A stretch of 64,000 nt of DNA from Oceanicaulis sp. HTCC2633. GTDB lineage: Bacteria > Pseudomonadota > Alphaproteobacteria > Caulobacterales > Maricaulaceae. Position 1 is the stretch's first letter; every line of letters begins with the position of its first letter. The DNA lies in assembly GCF_000152745.1 (NCBI RefSeq), contig NZ_CH672428.1, positions 926,916-990,915 on the forward strand, given 5' to 3'. A program made the position numbers and the translations under genes. The notes under the pieces are model-generated. The model was not told the origin of the DNA, did no database searches, and was given only the letters and a program-made list of their open reading frames with translations. Below are positions 1-7,333 of the stretch, in pieces.

Positions 1-155
1 AGGCGCGACGCCTGCTCAAGCAGAATTCTGTCTCGCTCAATGGTCAGAAAGTGCAGGACGAAAACGCCGATGTGCGCGAGCACCGTACGGGCGCCGGCGC
101 CGTGGTGATGAGCGTGGGCAAGGCCAAGCGCTTCCTCATTCGTTTTAACGGATAA
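1..155 (+). CDS. tyrS: tyrosine--tRNA ligase, C-terminal end (partial)
   Basis: Only the last 50 codons lie in the window, ending at TAA 153-155. The translation contains RRLLKQNSVSLNGQKV and then KAKRFLIRF, the pattern of the S4 RNA-binding domain that closes bacterial tyrosyl-tRNA synthetases and helps bind tRNA-Tyr. The catalytic domain lies upstream, outside the window. The stop is 5 bases before the next start, so the two genes are probably co-transcribed. Another S4-domain protein cannot be fully excluded from so short a piece. Confidence 0.75.
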   Translation, partial: ARRLLKQNSVSLNGQKVQDENADVREHRTGAGAVVMSVGKAKRFLIRFNG

Positions 156-160
156 TCGAC

Positions 161-1477
161 ATGACGCCGCTGTCCGAGTTCGACGCCGTCTTCATCTGGG
201 GCTTCGGCAAGGAAGGCCGCGCCGCGCTCAACCATGTGCGCACGCGCTCTGAAGCCGCGCTCTATGTGATTGACGCGAAAGAGCCTTCCGACCTGCCGGA
301 CGGGGTTGAGTACGTCGCGCAGGACGATCTGGCGCAAGTCATCGAGAAAGCGGGCCAGTCCCTGATCGTGAAATCGCCGGGCGTGTCGCTCTATGATGCG
401 CGCCTGGCTGAAGCGATGGATCTGGGCGCGGAGCTCACGAGCCAGACCAATCTGTGGTTCGCCTCCAAACCCGCCCATCAGACCGTGATCGGGGTGACGG
501 GCACCAAGGGCAAGTCCACCACCTCGAGCCTTCTGCATCACATGCTCAAGGCGCTCGATGTGAACGCGGTTCTGGCGGGCAATATCGGCGAGCCGGTGAT
601 CGACACGTCCGAGGACGCCGAGATCGTGGTGCTGGAGCTGTCGAGCTATCAGATCGCCGACCTCGTCCATGCGCCAGACTGGTTCATCTTCCTCAACCTC
701 CTCAATGATCACGCGCCCTGGCATCGCGGCGTCGAGCAATACCGCCGCGACAAGGCGCGGCTCGCCATGCTCGATCCCAATGCGCGCGGCGTGATGAGCG
801 CCAGGGATTCCCGGCTCAACGCGCTGTTCGTCCATCGTCCCAACACCGTCTGGTATGACCAGAGCGAAGGCTTTCATGCGCCCGACGGCGTGATCCATCA
901 TGGCGCTGAAGCTTGGGGCCGCATCCCCGCCTTGCCCGGCGCCCATAACGCGGCGAACGCCTGCGCGGCCTTGGCGGTGATCGAAGGATTGGGGCTGAGC
1001 GCCTATGAAGCCTTCGAGAGCCTTTCAAGCTTCAAGGGTCTGGCGCACCGGCTCGAAACCGTTCACACGCTCAATGGCGTCGATTTCATCGACGACACGC
1101 TGTGCACCACGCCGCAATCCTGCCTGCTCGCCTTGGCGGCGTTTCCGGACCGACCCATCAGCCTGATCCTGGGCGGGGAAGACCGCGAGCAGGACTATGC
1201 ACCGCTCGCTGAAGGTCTGCGCGATGAGACCCGGATCAAGGCCATTGTGACCATTCCCGAGAACGGTCCCGCCATCATCGAGGCGCTGAAATCAGGTCCA
1301 CATGCGGATATAACCACTTACGAGCCTGACTTTGAGCTGGCCGTGAAGCGCGCTTACGAAGCCCTGCCCGATGGCGGCATCGTGATGATGAGCCCGGCGG
1401 CCCCACGGGGTGCGGCCTTTACCTATTTCGGCGCCCGCGGCGACGCCTTCACCCAAGCTGCGAAGAAGCTCGGGTAA
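161..1477 (+). CDS. murD2: UDP-N-acetylmuramoyl-L-alanine--L-glutamate ligase (MurD2 type)
   Basis: This cytoplasmic Mur ligase of 438 aa adds glutamate to UDP-MurNAc-L-Ala using ATP. The P-loop GTKGKST is at residues 114-120, followed by the central Mur ligase domain and the C-terminal glutamate-binding domain. Two motifs differ from ordinary MurD. The usual NDSKATN is DDTLCTTP (311-318), and the usual SPACASFDQF, which contacts D-Glu, is SPAAPRGAAF (411-420). With the MurL gene converging from the right, this points to MurD2, which takes L-Glu instead of D-Glu, as described in Xanthomonas. The Mur-ligase call is seen; substrate specificity is inferred. The ATG lies 5 bases after tyrS. Confidence 0.85.
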   Translation: MTPLSEFDAVFIWGFGKEGRAALNHVRTRSEAALYVIDAKEPSDLPDGVEYVAQDDLAQVIEKAGQSLIVKSPGVSLYDARLAEAMDLGAELTSQTNLWFASKPAHQTVIGVTGTKGKSTTSSLLHHMLKALDVNAVLAGNIGEPVIDTSEDAEIVVLELSSYQIADLVHAPDWFIFLNLLNDHAPWHRGVEQYRRDKARLAMLDPNARGVMSARDSRLNALFVHRPNTVWYDQSEGFHAPDGVIHHGAEAWGRIPALPGAHNAANACAALAVIEGLGLSAYEAFESLSSFKGLAHRLETVHTLNGVDFIDDTLCTTPQSCLLALAAFPDRPISLILGGEDREQDYAPLAEGLRDETRIKAIVTIPENGPAIIEALKSGPHADITTYEPDFELAVKRAYEALPDGGIVMMSPAAPRGAAFTYFGARGDAFTQAAKKLG

Positions 1478-1538
1478 AACGCACTCACTGATTCAATTCA
1501 GGGTTTGAGCTTTCAGGCGCGCAACTTCACGCACAAGA

Positions 1539-2867
1539 TCAGCTTGCCGCCATAAGCTCGGCGACCGGTCCCGGCATACGATGCTCGGAGCGCGCATCCA
1601 GCGCCTGCGCCCAGGCCAGCTCCAGGTCTGCGCGATCCCACTGAGTGAACAATTCACCCTCAATCGACTGTATCAGCGGAGCTTTCGCCCACTCCGCATC
1701 ACTCAGAAGGTGGGTGATGGCCGCCGCCACTTCGCGCCGCTCTCCGACGCACTCCCAGGGCTTGGCGTCGGTCAGACCGGCGATCTCGCGCAGGAAGTCG
1801 AGATTCCTGGGATCATGGAGGGGCTGGCTCTGGAAGACCCGCGCATGACGCTCCACCGGCAGGAAGGGCGCCAGCAGCACGGCGGTGTAGACGCACTTGG
1901 CGCATTCCCCGCACCAGCGCCGGTCCCTGGGCAGGGCGTTGGGCCCGGCGAACACGAAATTGCGGTTGCAGCTGGCGAAAATCTCGAGCGCATCCTCGCC
2001 TGCCGTGGCCAGATAATGCGCAGTCCACAATTCGCTGACCGGGCGCAGGATCGAGAAATAAGTCACCGGCACGGCGTTGCGCAGCGCGTCCTCGAACTCG
2101 AGGGATTTGGAGAACTGGTGGTTCACCGGATGGCCGTTGCTCTCCATGGTCGGCTCGCTGGCCGCACGCTCATTGGCGAACACTACCCAATCCAGCCCCT
2201 TGGCGGCGGCGTAAAGCGTCATCAGACAAGAGTTTACGCCCGTAATCGGAATATGGCCGTTCAGCGCCCGACCTGACCGGCTCAGCTCGATCAGGTGCGG
2301 GTCAATCCGGCGCCGGATCAGCGTCACCGGCGCCTCGCTCATCGCCACAAGGCGTTCGCCCACGCTGTCAGACAGGATCAGGGAGACCTGTTCGACCTCG
2401 GCCCCCACCGCCTTGATGACGCTGGCGGCCACATGGCTGTCCTTGCCGCCGCCAAAGGCGACCGCGGCGCGCACATCCTCCGTCTTGCGTGCGGGCGTCT
2501 GGAGCGCGTCCATGCGAGGTTCAGCCTTGATGGTGAATTCAGGCGGATACGGCAGTTCGTTGCGTACATAGAACTCGCCCAGCCCCGGCCCGTACGCCAG
2601 CTCAAACAGGTGACGTTCTGCGTCGGTCAGCGCGAAATCGGGCTCGATCAGGTTGGCCGGCGCGGCCTTGTAATAGCTCGTCCCGATCAGGATGGCGCAC
2701 ATGCGCACCAGACCCGCAAGCACGCTGCGATCCAGGCGGTCAAAGTCCGCCTCCTCGGGAAACACGACCGTCTCTGTAAACGCGCCAATGCCGGGAACAT
2801 CATATTCGAAGGCGTACCCGTTCTGCCCATCAAGGCGTCTGGGGAAGCAGAGGCGGAAGGAGGTCAT
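1539..2867 (-). CDS. murL: UDP-N-acetylmuramoyl-L-alanyl-L-glutamate epimerase (MurL)
   Basis: MurL inverts the glutamate of UDP-MurNAc-L-Ala-L-Glu to the D form using ATP, which completes the alternative route begun by MurD2. The 442-aa protein has a PP-loop-like ATP site, GGGKDS, at 139-144. It also has the family stretches NHQFSKSLEFE (249-259), FSILRP (271-276), SCNRNF (299-304) and the cysteine cluster CGECAKC (319-325). The start at 2867 was chosen because homology-like sequence begins at MTSFRLCFPRR; the longer reading frame upstream looks non-coding. It converges on murD2 with a 61-bp gap and follows the D-glutamate-cyclase-family gene on the same strand by 50 bp. Confidence 0.85.
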   Translation of the reverse strand: MTSFRLCFPRRLDGQNGYAFEYDVPGIGAFTETVVFPEEADFDRLDRSVLAGLVRMCAILIGTSYYKAAPANLIEPDFALTDAERHLFELAYGPGLGEFYVRNELPYPPEFTIKAEPRMDALQTPARKTEDVRAAVAFGGGKDSHVAASVIKAVGAEVEQVSLILSDSVGERLVAMSEAPVTLIRRRIDPHLIELSRSGRALNGHIPITGVNSCLMTLYAAAKGLDWVVFANERAASEPTMESNGHPVNHQFSKSLEFEDALRNAVPVTYFSILRPVSELWTAHYLATAGEDALEIFASCNRNFVFAGPNALPRDRRWCGECAKCVYTAVLLAPFLPVERHARVFQSQPLHDPRNLDFLREIAGLTDAKPWECVGERREVAAAITHLLSDAEWAKAPLIQSIEGELFTQWDRADLELAWAQALDARSEHRMPGPVAELMAAS

Positions 2868-2917
2868 GTCGGCTCGCGAAATTCGGTGTTGGACAGACCC
2901 TAGCGGGCCTTGCGCGC

Positions 2918-3691
2918 TTAAACCACCGCGTCGCGCTGCGCCGTGATGATCATGTGGCCGGGCTTGTGAAAAATCGCCAGCTCCGGCTTTGCGTCCAGCA
3001 CCACAGCCTGGGGCGTCACCCCGCACGCCCAGAACACCGGTACATCGCCCTCTTCCAGGACAGGTTCATCACCGAAATCGGGCTGCATGATGTCCGCAAT
3101 GCCGATCGCCGCCGGATCGCCGGCATGGACGGGCGCGCCGTGGCTGCCAGGAAACCGTCCGGTAATTTCGCTGACCCGCTCCACAAGCTCGGCCGGATAT
3201 CCCCGCATGGAGACGACCATGCCGCCCGCAAACGGCCCAACCGGCGTGCACTCAAGATTGGTGCGATACATGGGCACATTGCGGCCCGCATCGATATGGC
3301 GAACCGGCAGGCCTTCGGCCAACAGCGCATGCTCGAAGGTGAAGGAGCACCCCAGCAGCAGAGCGACCAGGTCCTCGCGCCACAGCTCGGTCAGGTCCGT
3401 GCGCTCCTCGCTGAACTCGCCATTGCGGAACACCTCGAAGCGCGGCGCATCGGTGCGCACATCCACATCCAGCTTGGGGATGGTCGGATCGCCCGGCTCG
3501 CTCATGCCCAGAAGCGGACAAGGGCGCGGGTTGAGCTGAGTGAACAAGAGGAAATCATACGCCATGGAGGCCGGCAGAATCACCAGATTGGCCTGGGCGA
3601 AGCCCGGGCACAGCCCGGTGGTGGGCTGGTCAAAAGCGCCGGATCGAACCGCCGCAAGATGGGCGTCACGAAGCGAATGCGGGTCAGTCAT
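2918..3691 (-). CDS. DUF1445/YcsI family putative hydro-lyase (D-glutamate cyclase family)
   Basis: A 257-aa cytoplasmic protein of the YcsI/DUF1445 family. Family-like stretches include the N-terminal GLCPGFAQANLVILP, the LLGCSFTFEHALLAEGLPVRH segment and FWACGVTPQAV near the C-terminus. Bacterial members are usually called putative hydro-lyases; the mammalian relative DGLUCY cyclises D-glutamate to 5-oxo-D-proline. The gene precedes murL on the same strand by 50 bp, so the two may form an operon, which makes a D-Glu-related role plausible here. The start ATG at 3691 follows an AAGGAC-like ribosome site; ten further in-frame codons upstream exist but look less likely. The family is well supported; the substrate is inference. 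Confidence 0.8.
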   Translation of the reverse strand: MTDPHSLRDAHLAAVRSGAFDQPTTGLCPGFAQANLVILPASMAYDFLLFTQLNPRPCPLLGMSEPGDPTIPKLDVDVRTDAPRFEVFRNGEFSEERTDLTELWREDLVALLLGCSFTFEHALLAEGLPVRHIDAGRNVPMYRTNLECTPVGPFAGGMVVSMRGYPAELVERVSEITGRFPGSHGAPVHAGDPAAIGIADIMQPDFGDEPVLEEGDVPVFWACGVTPQAVVLDAKPELAIFHKPGHMIITAQRDAVV

Positions 3692-3750
3692 TGCGAAGTC
3701 CTTGATCTGACGCCAGTTCACGTCAGTTCAGCGCAGCACGCAAGCCATGA

Positions 3751-5247
3751 TTAACGACTCATTGCATCCCGGACCGCATCGACGCGAGAACGCCCCACCG
3801 GCGCCTCGGCGCCACCAACAAGGCTGAGCGCATAGCGACTGCCCGGACGGGTCAGCAACGCCTCCGTCTTGGCCATGTTCACCGCATAGGAGCGATGCAC
3901 GCGCAGAAGTCCCGGCCCGGCCTCCTCCAGCACCGCCGCCAGCCCGCGCTGATCGAGCAGCCAGTCGCCGCCGCAGCGATGCACCTCGGTGTAATTGCCT
4001 GCGGCCTTCAGATACAGCACGTCCTCAAGCGCGACCCGGTGCAGGCGCCCGGTGGATTGCACCGTCAGCGCCGCCTGTTGCGGCGTGGCGTCGGTCGCCT
4101 GTGGTGCAGCGGCGGGCGATAAGAGGTCCGGCGCCCGCACCATCCACACCCCCAGCGCCACAGCGGTGATGGCGTAAACGCCCAGATCGATGAACCGCCC
4201 GGGCGCCACAAGGTTCAGGAACAGCAGCGCAATCCATACCCCCGCCATAGCCAGGGCGTTGCGGTCGAGCCGAATGCCAGCGAGCAGAGTCCACACCAGA
4301 CTGCCCAGCAAGGCGCACATGGTCAGTAGGATGATCTTGCCGTCATAGCCGTCAAACAGGAGCACGCCCAAAAGGGCGCAGGCGGTCGTGATCCCGATGG
4401 CGGCGCGGCTCCAGACCCGCCCCAGCACCCAGCGCTTGACCAGAAAGCCCAGACAGCCCGCTGAAAAGCCCGCCATGCCCATCAAGATCACGGCCTGTCG
4501 GGGCTGATGCCAGCTATAGGGATAATTGACATAGGCGCGCGAGATTTCCGCGAGCGCGGCGATGACCAGAGCGCCCAGACCCGCCGCCAGCCAATACAGG
4601 GCTTTGTCCGCGCGGTCCTGTCCCAGACGGATCAGCCCCACGGCCAGAACGACCAGAATGCCCGCCAGCCCCAGCGTCGGCGCATAAAGGCGCAAAGACC
4701 GCCGTGCATCGGCGCGATAGGGCGTGGTGCCCACGGTTTGCAGGATCACCGCCGGATCATAGCCCGCGCGCGTGCTGGAGACCTCAAGCTCGATGATATT
4801 ACCGCTGGGACGGATCAGGTTCGACGGCAGCGCGATCAGGCTGTCGATCGGCCCGGCCCGCTCTGGCCCGTCCGGGCCGAGGGGACGGCCCTTGGCCCCC
4901 ACCCTCTCGCCATTCAGAAAAGCCAGAGCGGAAAACGGTCCCGACAACTCGAGCGCCATGGGGGCGCCGGTCTCAAACGCTTCATCGGGCGCCGCCCAGC
5001 GCACACGTACGACGCCTTGCGCCGGATCGACGCGCCATATCTGTGCGCTTGCCCAGTCTGAAGAGACCGAAGGATCGGCGCCCGGCGCCAGAACGCTGAC
5101 CTCGCCCGCGCGCCAGATCAGCGTCTCTTCACCCGGCCAGGGAGCGATCAGGATCAGGGCGCAGACCAACGTCGCCAAGGCGGCTTCCCAAGGACGCAGG
5201 GTTTGCCCGATGCGGGCTGTCAAAGCCTTGAGCTGTTCACCCCGCAT
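3751..5247 (-). CDS. membrane-bound LytTR-type DNA-binding regulator
   Basis: A 498-aa protein. A TM helix near residues 20-40 is followed by an extracytoplasmic beta-rich region (about 45-180), then seven or so hydrophobic helices (about 185-375). A proline/alanine linker leads to a LytTR DNA-binding domain (about 395-495) containing HRVALEDVLYLKAAGNYTEV and LLRVHRSYAVN. LytTR domains bind direct repeats in promoters; here the domain is tethered to a membrane sensor rather than a receiver. No histidine kinase is adjacent. It is divergent from the serine hydrolase, with starts 108 bp apart, so that gene is a possible target, but this is a guess. Confidence 0.85.
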   Translation of the reverse strand: MRGEQLKALTARIGQTLRPWEAALATLVCALILIAPWPGEETLIWRAGEVSVLAPGADPSVSSDWASAQIWRVDPAQGVVRVRWAAPDEAFETGAPMALELSGPFSALAFLNGERVGAKGRPLGPDGPERAGPIDSLIALPSNLIRPSGNIIELEVSSTRAGYDPAVILQTVGTTPYRADARRSLRLYAPTLGLAGILVVLAVGLIRLGQDRADKALYWLAAGLGALVIAALAEISRAYVNYPYSWHQPRQAVILMGMAGFSAGCLGFLVKRWVLGRVWSRAAIGITTACALLGVLLFDGYDGKIILLTMCALLGSLVWTLLAGIRLDRNALAMAGVWIALLFLNLVAPGRFIDLGVYAITAVALGVWMVRAPDLLSPAAAPQATDATPQQAALTVQSTGRLHRVALEDVLYLKAAGNYTEVHRCGGDWLLDQRGLAAVLEEAGPGLLRVHRSYAVNMAKTEALLTRPGSRYALSLVGGAEAPVGRSRVDAVRDAMSR

Positions 5248-5355
5248 TTGAGCATTTCGTCCTTTTCAAGTTTCGCGGGCGCAAAACCGCCTGCAGACAG
5301 AGGGTGTTGGCGGTCACCGCCTCTCCCCACGCAAACGACAACAAGGACGCCTTTA

Positions 5356-6402
5356 ATGCAAACCCTCATTGCCGCACTCGGCTCCGCCGCGCTGATCACC
5401 CTTCCGGCGATGGCCCAGAGCCAGACCGAAACCGCCCAGGCGATCTTTGATCAGTTCGCCGCCGGTTATCCCGCCCTCAACGCCACGGTGATGGTGAATG
5501 GCGAGATCGTCTTTGAAGCCGAGGGCGGCACGATGCGCAGCGATCACGATGGCGTCGATACGGACTATAACGTCTATTCAACGGCGAAAATGTTCACCGG
5601 CCTCGCCTTCGCCCGGCTGGAAGCCCATCAGGGGCTCGATCTCGATCAGTCCGTTCGCAATATCGATCCCGCCCTGCCCGACCCTTATCAGGACGTGACC
5701 TTGCGCCAGCTCCTCAGCCATACCGCAGGCGTGCGCGGCTATACCGGTGATACCGACTGGATCGCGTTCAATGATCTGCGTTGCGAGCTGCCGTCAGACG
5801 CACTGGGCCATTTCATCAACGATCCGCTGATCCATGCACCCGGCGCACGCCATGAGTACACCACTTATGGCTTTGTGCTGTTGAGCCATCTGCTGGTCGA
5901 ACTAACAGGCTCGGACAGCTTTGACGCGGCCATGGAGCAAACACTCGGCGACGCCTATCTGGCGCACAAGGATTCCCTGAACGCGGACAAGGCCACGCCC
6001 TATTTTGACGCCGGTGAAGGTCTTGAACCCATGCCCCTGTCAGCAGAGTGCAAATTCGGCGGCGGCGGTCTGATCGCCTCCAGCCGGGATCTGGCGGCCA
6101 TGGGGTCCGCTCTGGTGGAAGGCCAGCTCTTGAGCGCTGAAGAAATTGACGCCGCCTTCCAGCCGATCCAGACGACAGGTGGTGACGCCGTGAGCTATGT
6201 CTACGGCATGGAAGCGGGTTTTGAGCCGAGCCTGAACCTGCATTACGCCGCCCATTCCGGCGGCAGCCCGGGCGGCCGCAGCTTTGTGATGGCCTATGTG
6301 GAGCCGCAAGTGGTTGTCGCCACAACCGGAAACGCCGACGGCGACAATCATTACCCGCTCGCCCTGGCCCTGGCGGACCTGTTCGCAGGCTACGCCCGAT
6401 AA
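5356..6402 (+). CDS. secreted serine hydrolase, beta-lactamase/LACTB-like fold
   Basis: A 348-aa protein with a signal peptide ending at AMAQ (about residue 20), so periplasmic. The class C beta-lactamase-type nucleophile motif SxxK is STAK in YSTAKMFTG. The second motif is YTT rather than the YxN of true AmpC, as in LACTB-type peptidases. The third is HSGGSPGG. This pattern fits a serine peptidase or esterase more than an antibiotic-resistance enzyme. The first ATG that gives a signal peptide is 5356. It is followed by a strong GC hairpin and is transcribed away from the LytTR regulator. Confidence 0.8.
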   Translation: MQTLIAALGSAALITLPAMAQSQTETAQAIFDQFAAGYPALNATVMVNGEIVFEAEGGTMRSDHDGVDTDYNVYSTAKMFTGLAFARLEAHQGLDLDQSVRNIDPALPDPYQDVTLRQLLSHTAGVRGYTGDTDWIAFNDLRCELPSDALGHFINDPLIHAPGARHEYTTYGFVLLSHLLVELTGSDSFDAAMEQTLGDAYLAHKDSLNADKATPYFDAGEGLEPMPLSAECKFGGGGLIASSRDLAAMGSALVEGQLLSAEEIDAAFQPIQTTGGDAVSYVYGMEAGFEPSLNLHYAAHSGGSPGGRSFVMAYVEPQVVVATTGNADGDNHYPLALALADLFAGYAR

Positions 6403-6406
6403 AGTC

Positions 6407-6438
6407 ATCGGGCGCCCGGCTTGCACCGGGCGCCCGAT
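6407..6438 (+). terminator. GC-rich hairpin after the serine hydrolase
   Basis: A perfect 13-bp stem (ATCGGGCGCCCGG paired with its complement) with a 6-base loop starts 4 bases after the stop codon. There is no T-run, so it may stop transcription weakly or protect the mRNA end. Confidence 0.5.
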
Positions 6439-6586
6439 CCAGGCGGAAACCAATGCGGTCGCTGCAGGCCGACCGATTGGTCCGCCACGGATGCGATCCG
6501 GATCAGCCCCGCTCACATGGCGCTGATCAGGGACCAGCACCGCATAAGAAACGCGCGCCGAGGCTTTTCGTTCACCGATCGTGCAA

Positions 6587-7198
6587 TCACAGATCCGGCG
6601 GCGCGTCGGCATGGCGCCACATATAGCGCGCCAGATAGGAGCGATAGGGCGCAAACCGCGCCGCTGTCCGGACGGTCTTGCGGCGCTTGCTCGTCAGCTT
6701 TTCCAGGGTCTTGCGCGCCGTCACATCCCCATCAGGCCAGATATCCGGTTCGCCGAAATAGAAGATGTTGGCCATGTCCGCCGTCCAGCGGCCCACGCCC
6801 CAGATTTCGACCAGCCGGTCAGATCGGTCCTCAGGCGGCATCGCCCTGAGAACATCGGCCTCGAGCGCGCCCTGCCGGTTCGCCTCGGCAATGGCGAGCA
6901 GGGTCTTCACCTTGGCGCCGGACAAACCGCAGGCGCGCATCCGGTCGGCTTGATTCTCACAGAAGGTCTCAAGCAGGCTGTCCTGCGTCTCGCTCAACGC
7001 AGCAACCCGCGCCCAAATGGAGGCCGCGGCCTTCACGCTCAATTGCTGACCAGCCACAGAGCGGCACAGGGATAAAGGAAAGGCCAGGCTCGGAGCGCGC
7101 CAGGGCGCCAGCAGGCCCTGCCGCGCAATGGAGTGATGAAGCTCCGGGCTCAGATCCGCCGCAGCAGACAGGCAATGGTCGTGGGCATGCTGGGTCAT
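6587..7198 (-). CDS. DNA-3-methyladenine glycosylase II-type (HhH-GPD) base-excision repair enzyme
   Basis: A 203-aa HhH-GPD superfamily protein that would remove alkylated bases from DNA. SVAGQQLSVKAA lies in the N-terminal half. A helix-hairpin-helix segment, EIWGVGRWTADMANIF (about 131-146), is followed by the catalytic aspartate region WPDGDVTARKTL. The length suits the short AlkA-like glycosylases that lack the AlkA N-terminal domain. The start at 7198 is uncertain: an ATG 16 codons upstream (7246) is in frame, and the two starts have similarly poor ribosome sites. The gene is divergent from the TonB receptor and its 5' side faces the Fur-like box. Confidence 0.8.
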   Translation of the reverse strand: MTQHAHDHCLSAAADLSPELHHSIARQGLLAPWRAPSLAFPLSLCRSVAGQQLSVKAAASIWARVAALSETQDSLLETFCENQADRMRACGLSGAKVKTLLAIAEANRQGALEADVLRAMPPEDRSDRLVEIWGVGRWTADMANIFYFGEPDIWPDGDVTARKTLEKLTSKRRKTVRTAARFAPYRSYLARYMWRHADAPPDL

Positions 7199-7261
7199 GC
7201 CCCTATCGGGCCTGTTCGCGGAGAGACGGTCAACTGCGCGAGCCATATCGATTCTGCAATT

Positions 7262-7296
7262 CATTCTCATTTTATATTGATATTGAGAATGACACG
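7262..7296. promoter_or_regulatory. Fur-type iron box upstream of the TonB receptor
   Basis: An AT-rich patch in GC-rich DNA holds an inverted repeat, CATTCTCA (7262-7269) and TGAGAATG (7284-7291). The hexamers GATATT-GAGAAT-GACACG resemble GATAAT repeats of Fur boxes. It lies 38-72 bp before the receptor ATG, where repression by iron-loaded Fur would act. Seen: the repeat. Inferred: Fur as the binder. Confidence 0.6.
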
Positions 7297-7333
7297 CATT
7301 AAGCATGCCGCAGATTTGATACGGGGTTTTCTC

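Noticed and set aside
5356-6402. AmpC beta-lactamase giving drug resistance
   Set aside because: The second motif is YTT rather than YxN and the third is HSGG rather than KTG; it looks LACTB-like, so no resistance is claimed.
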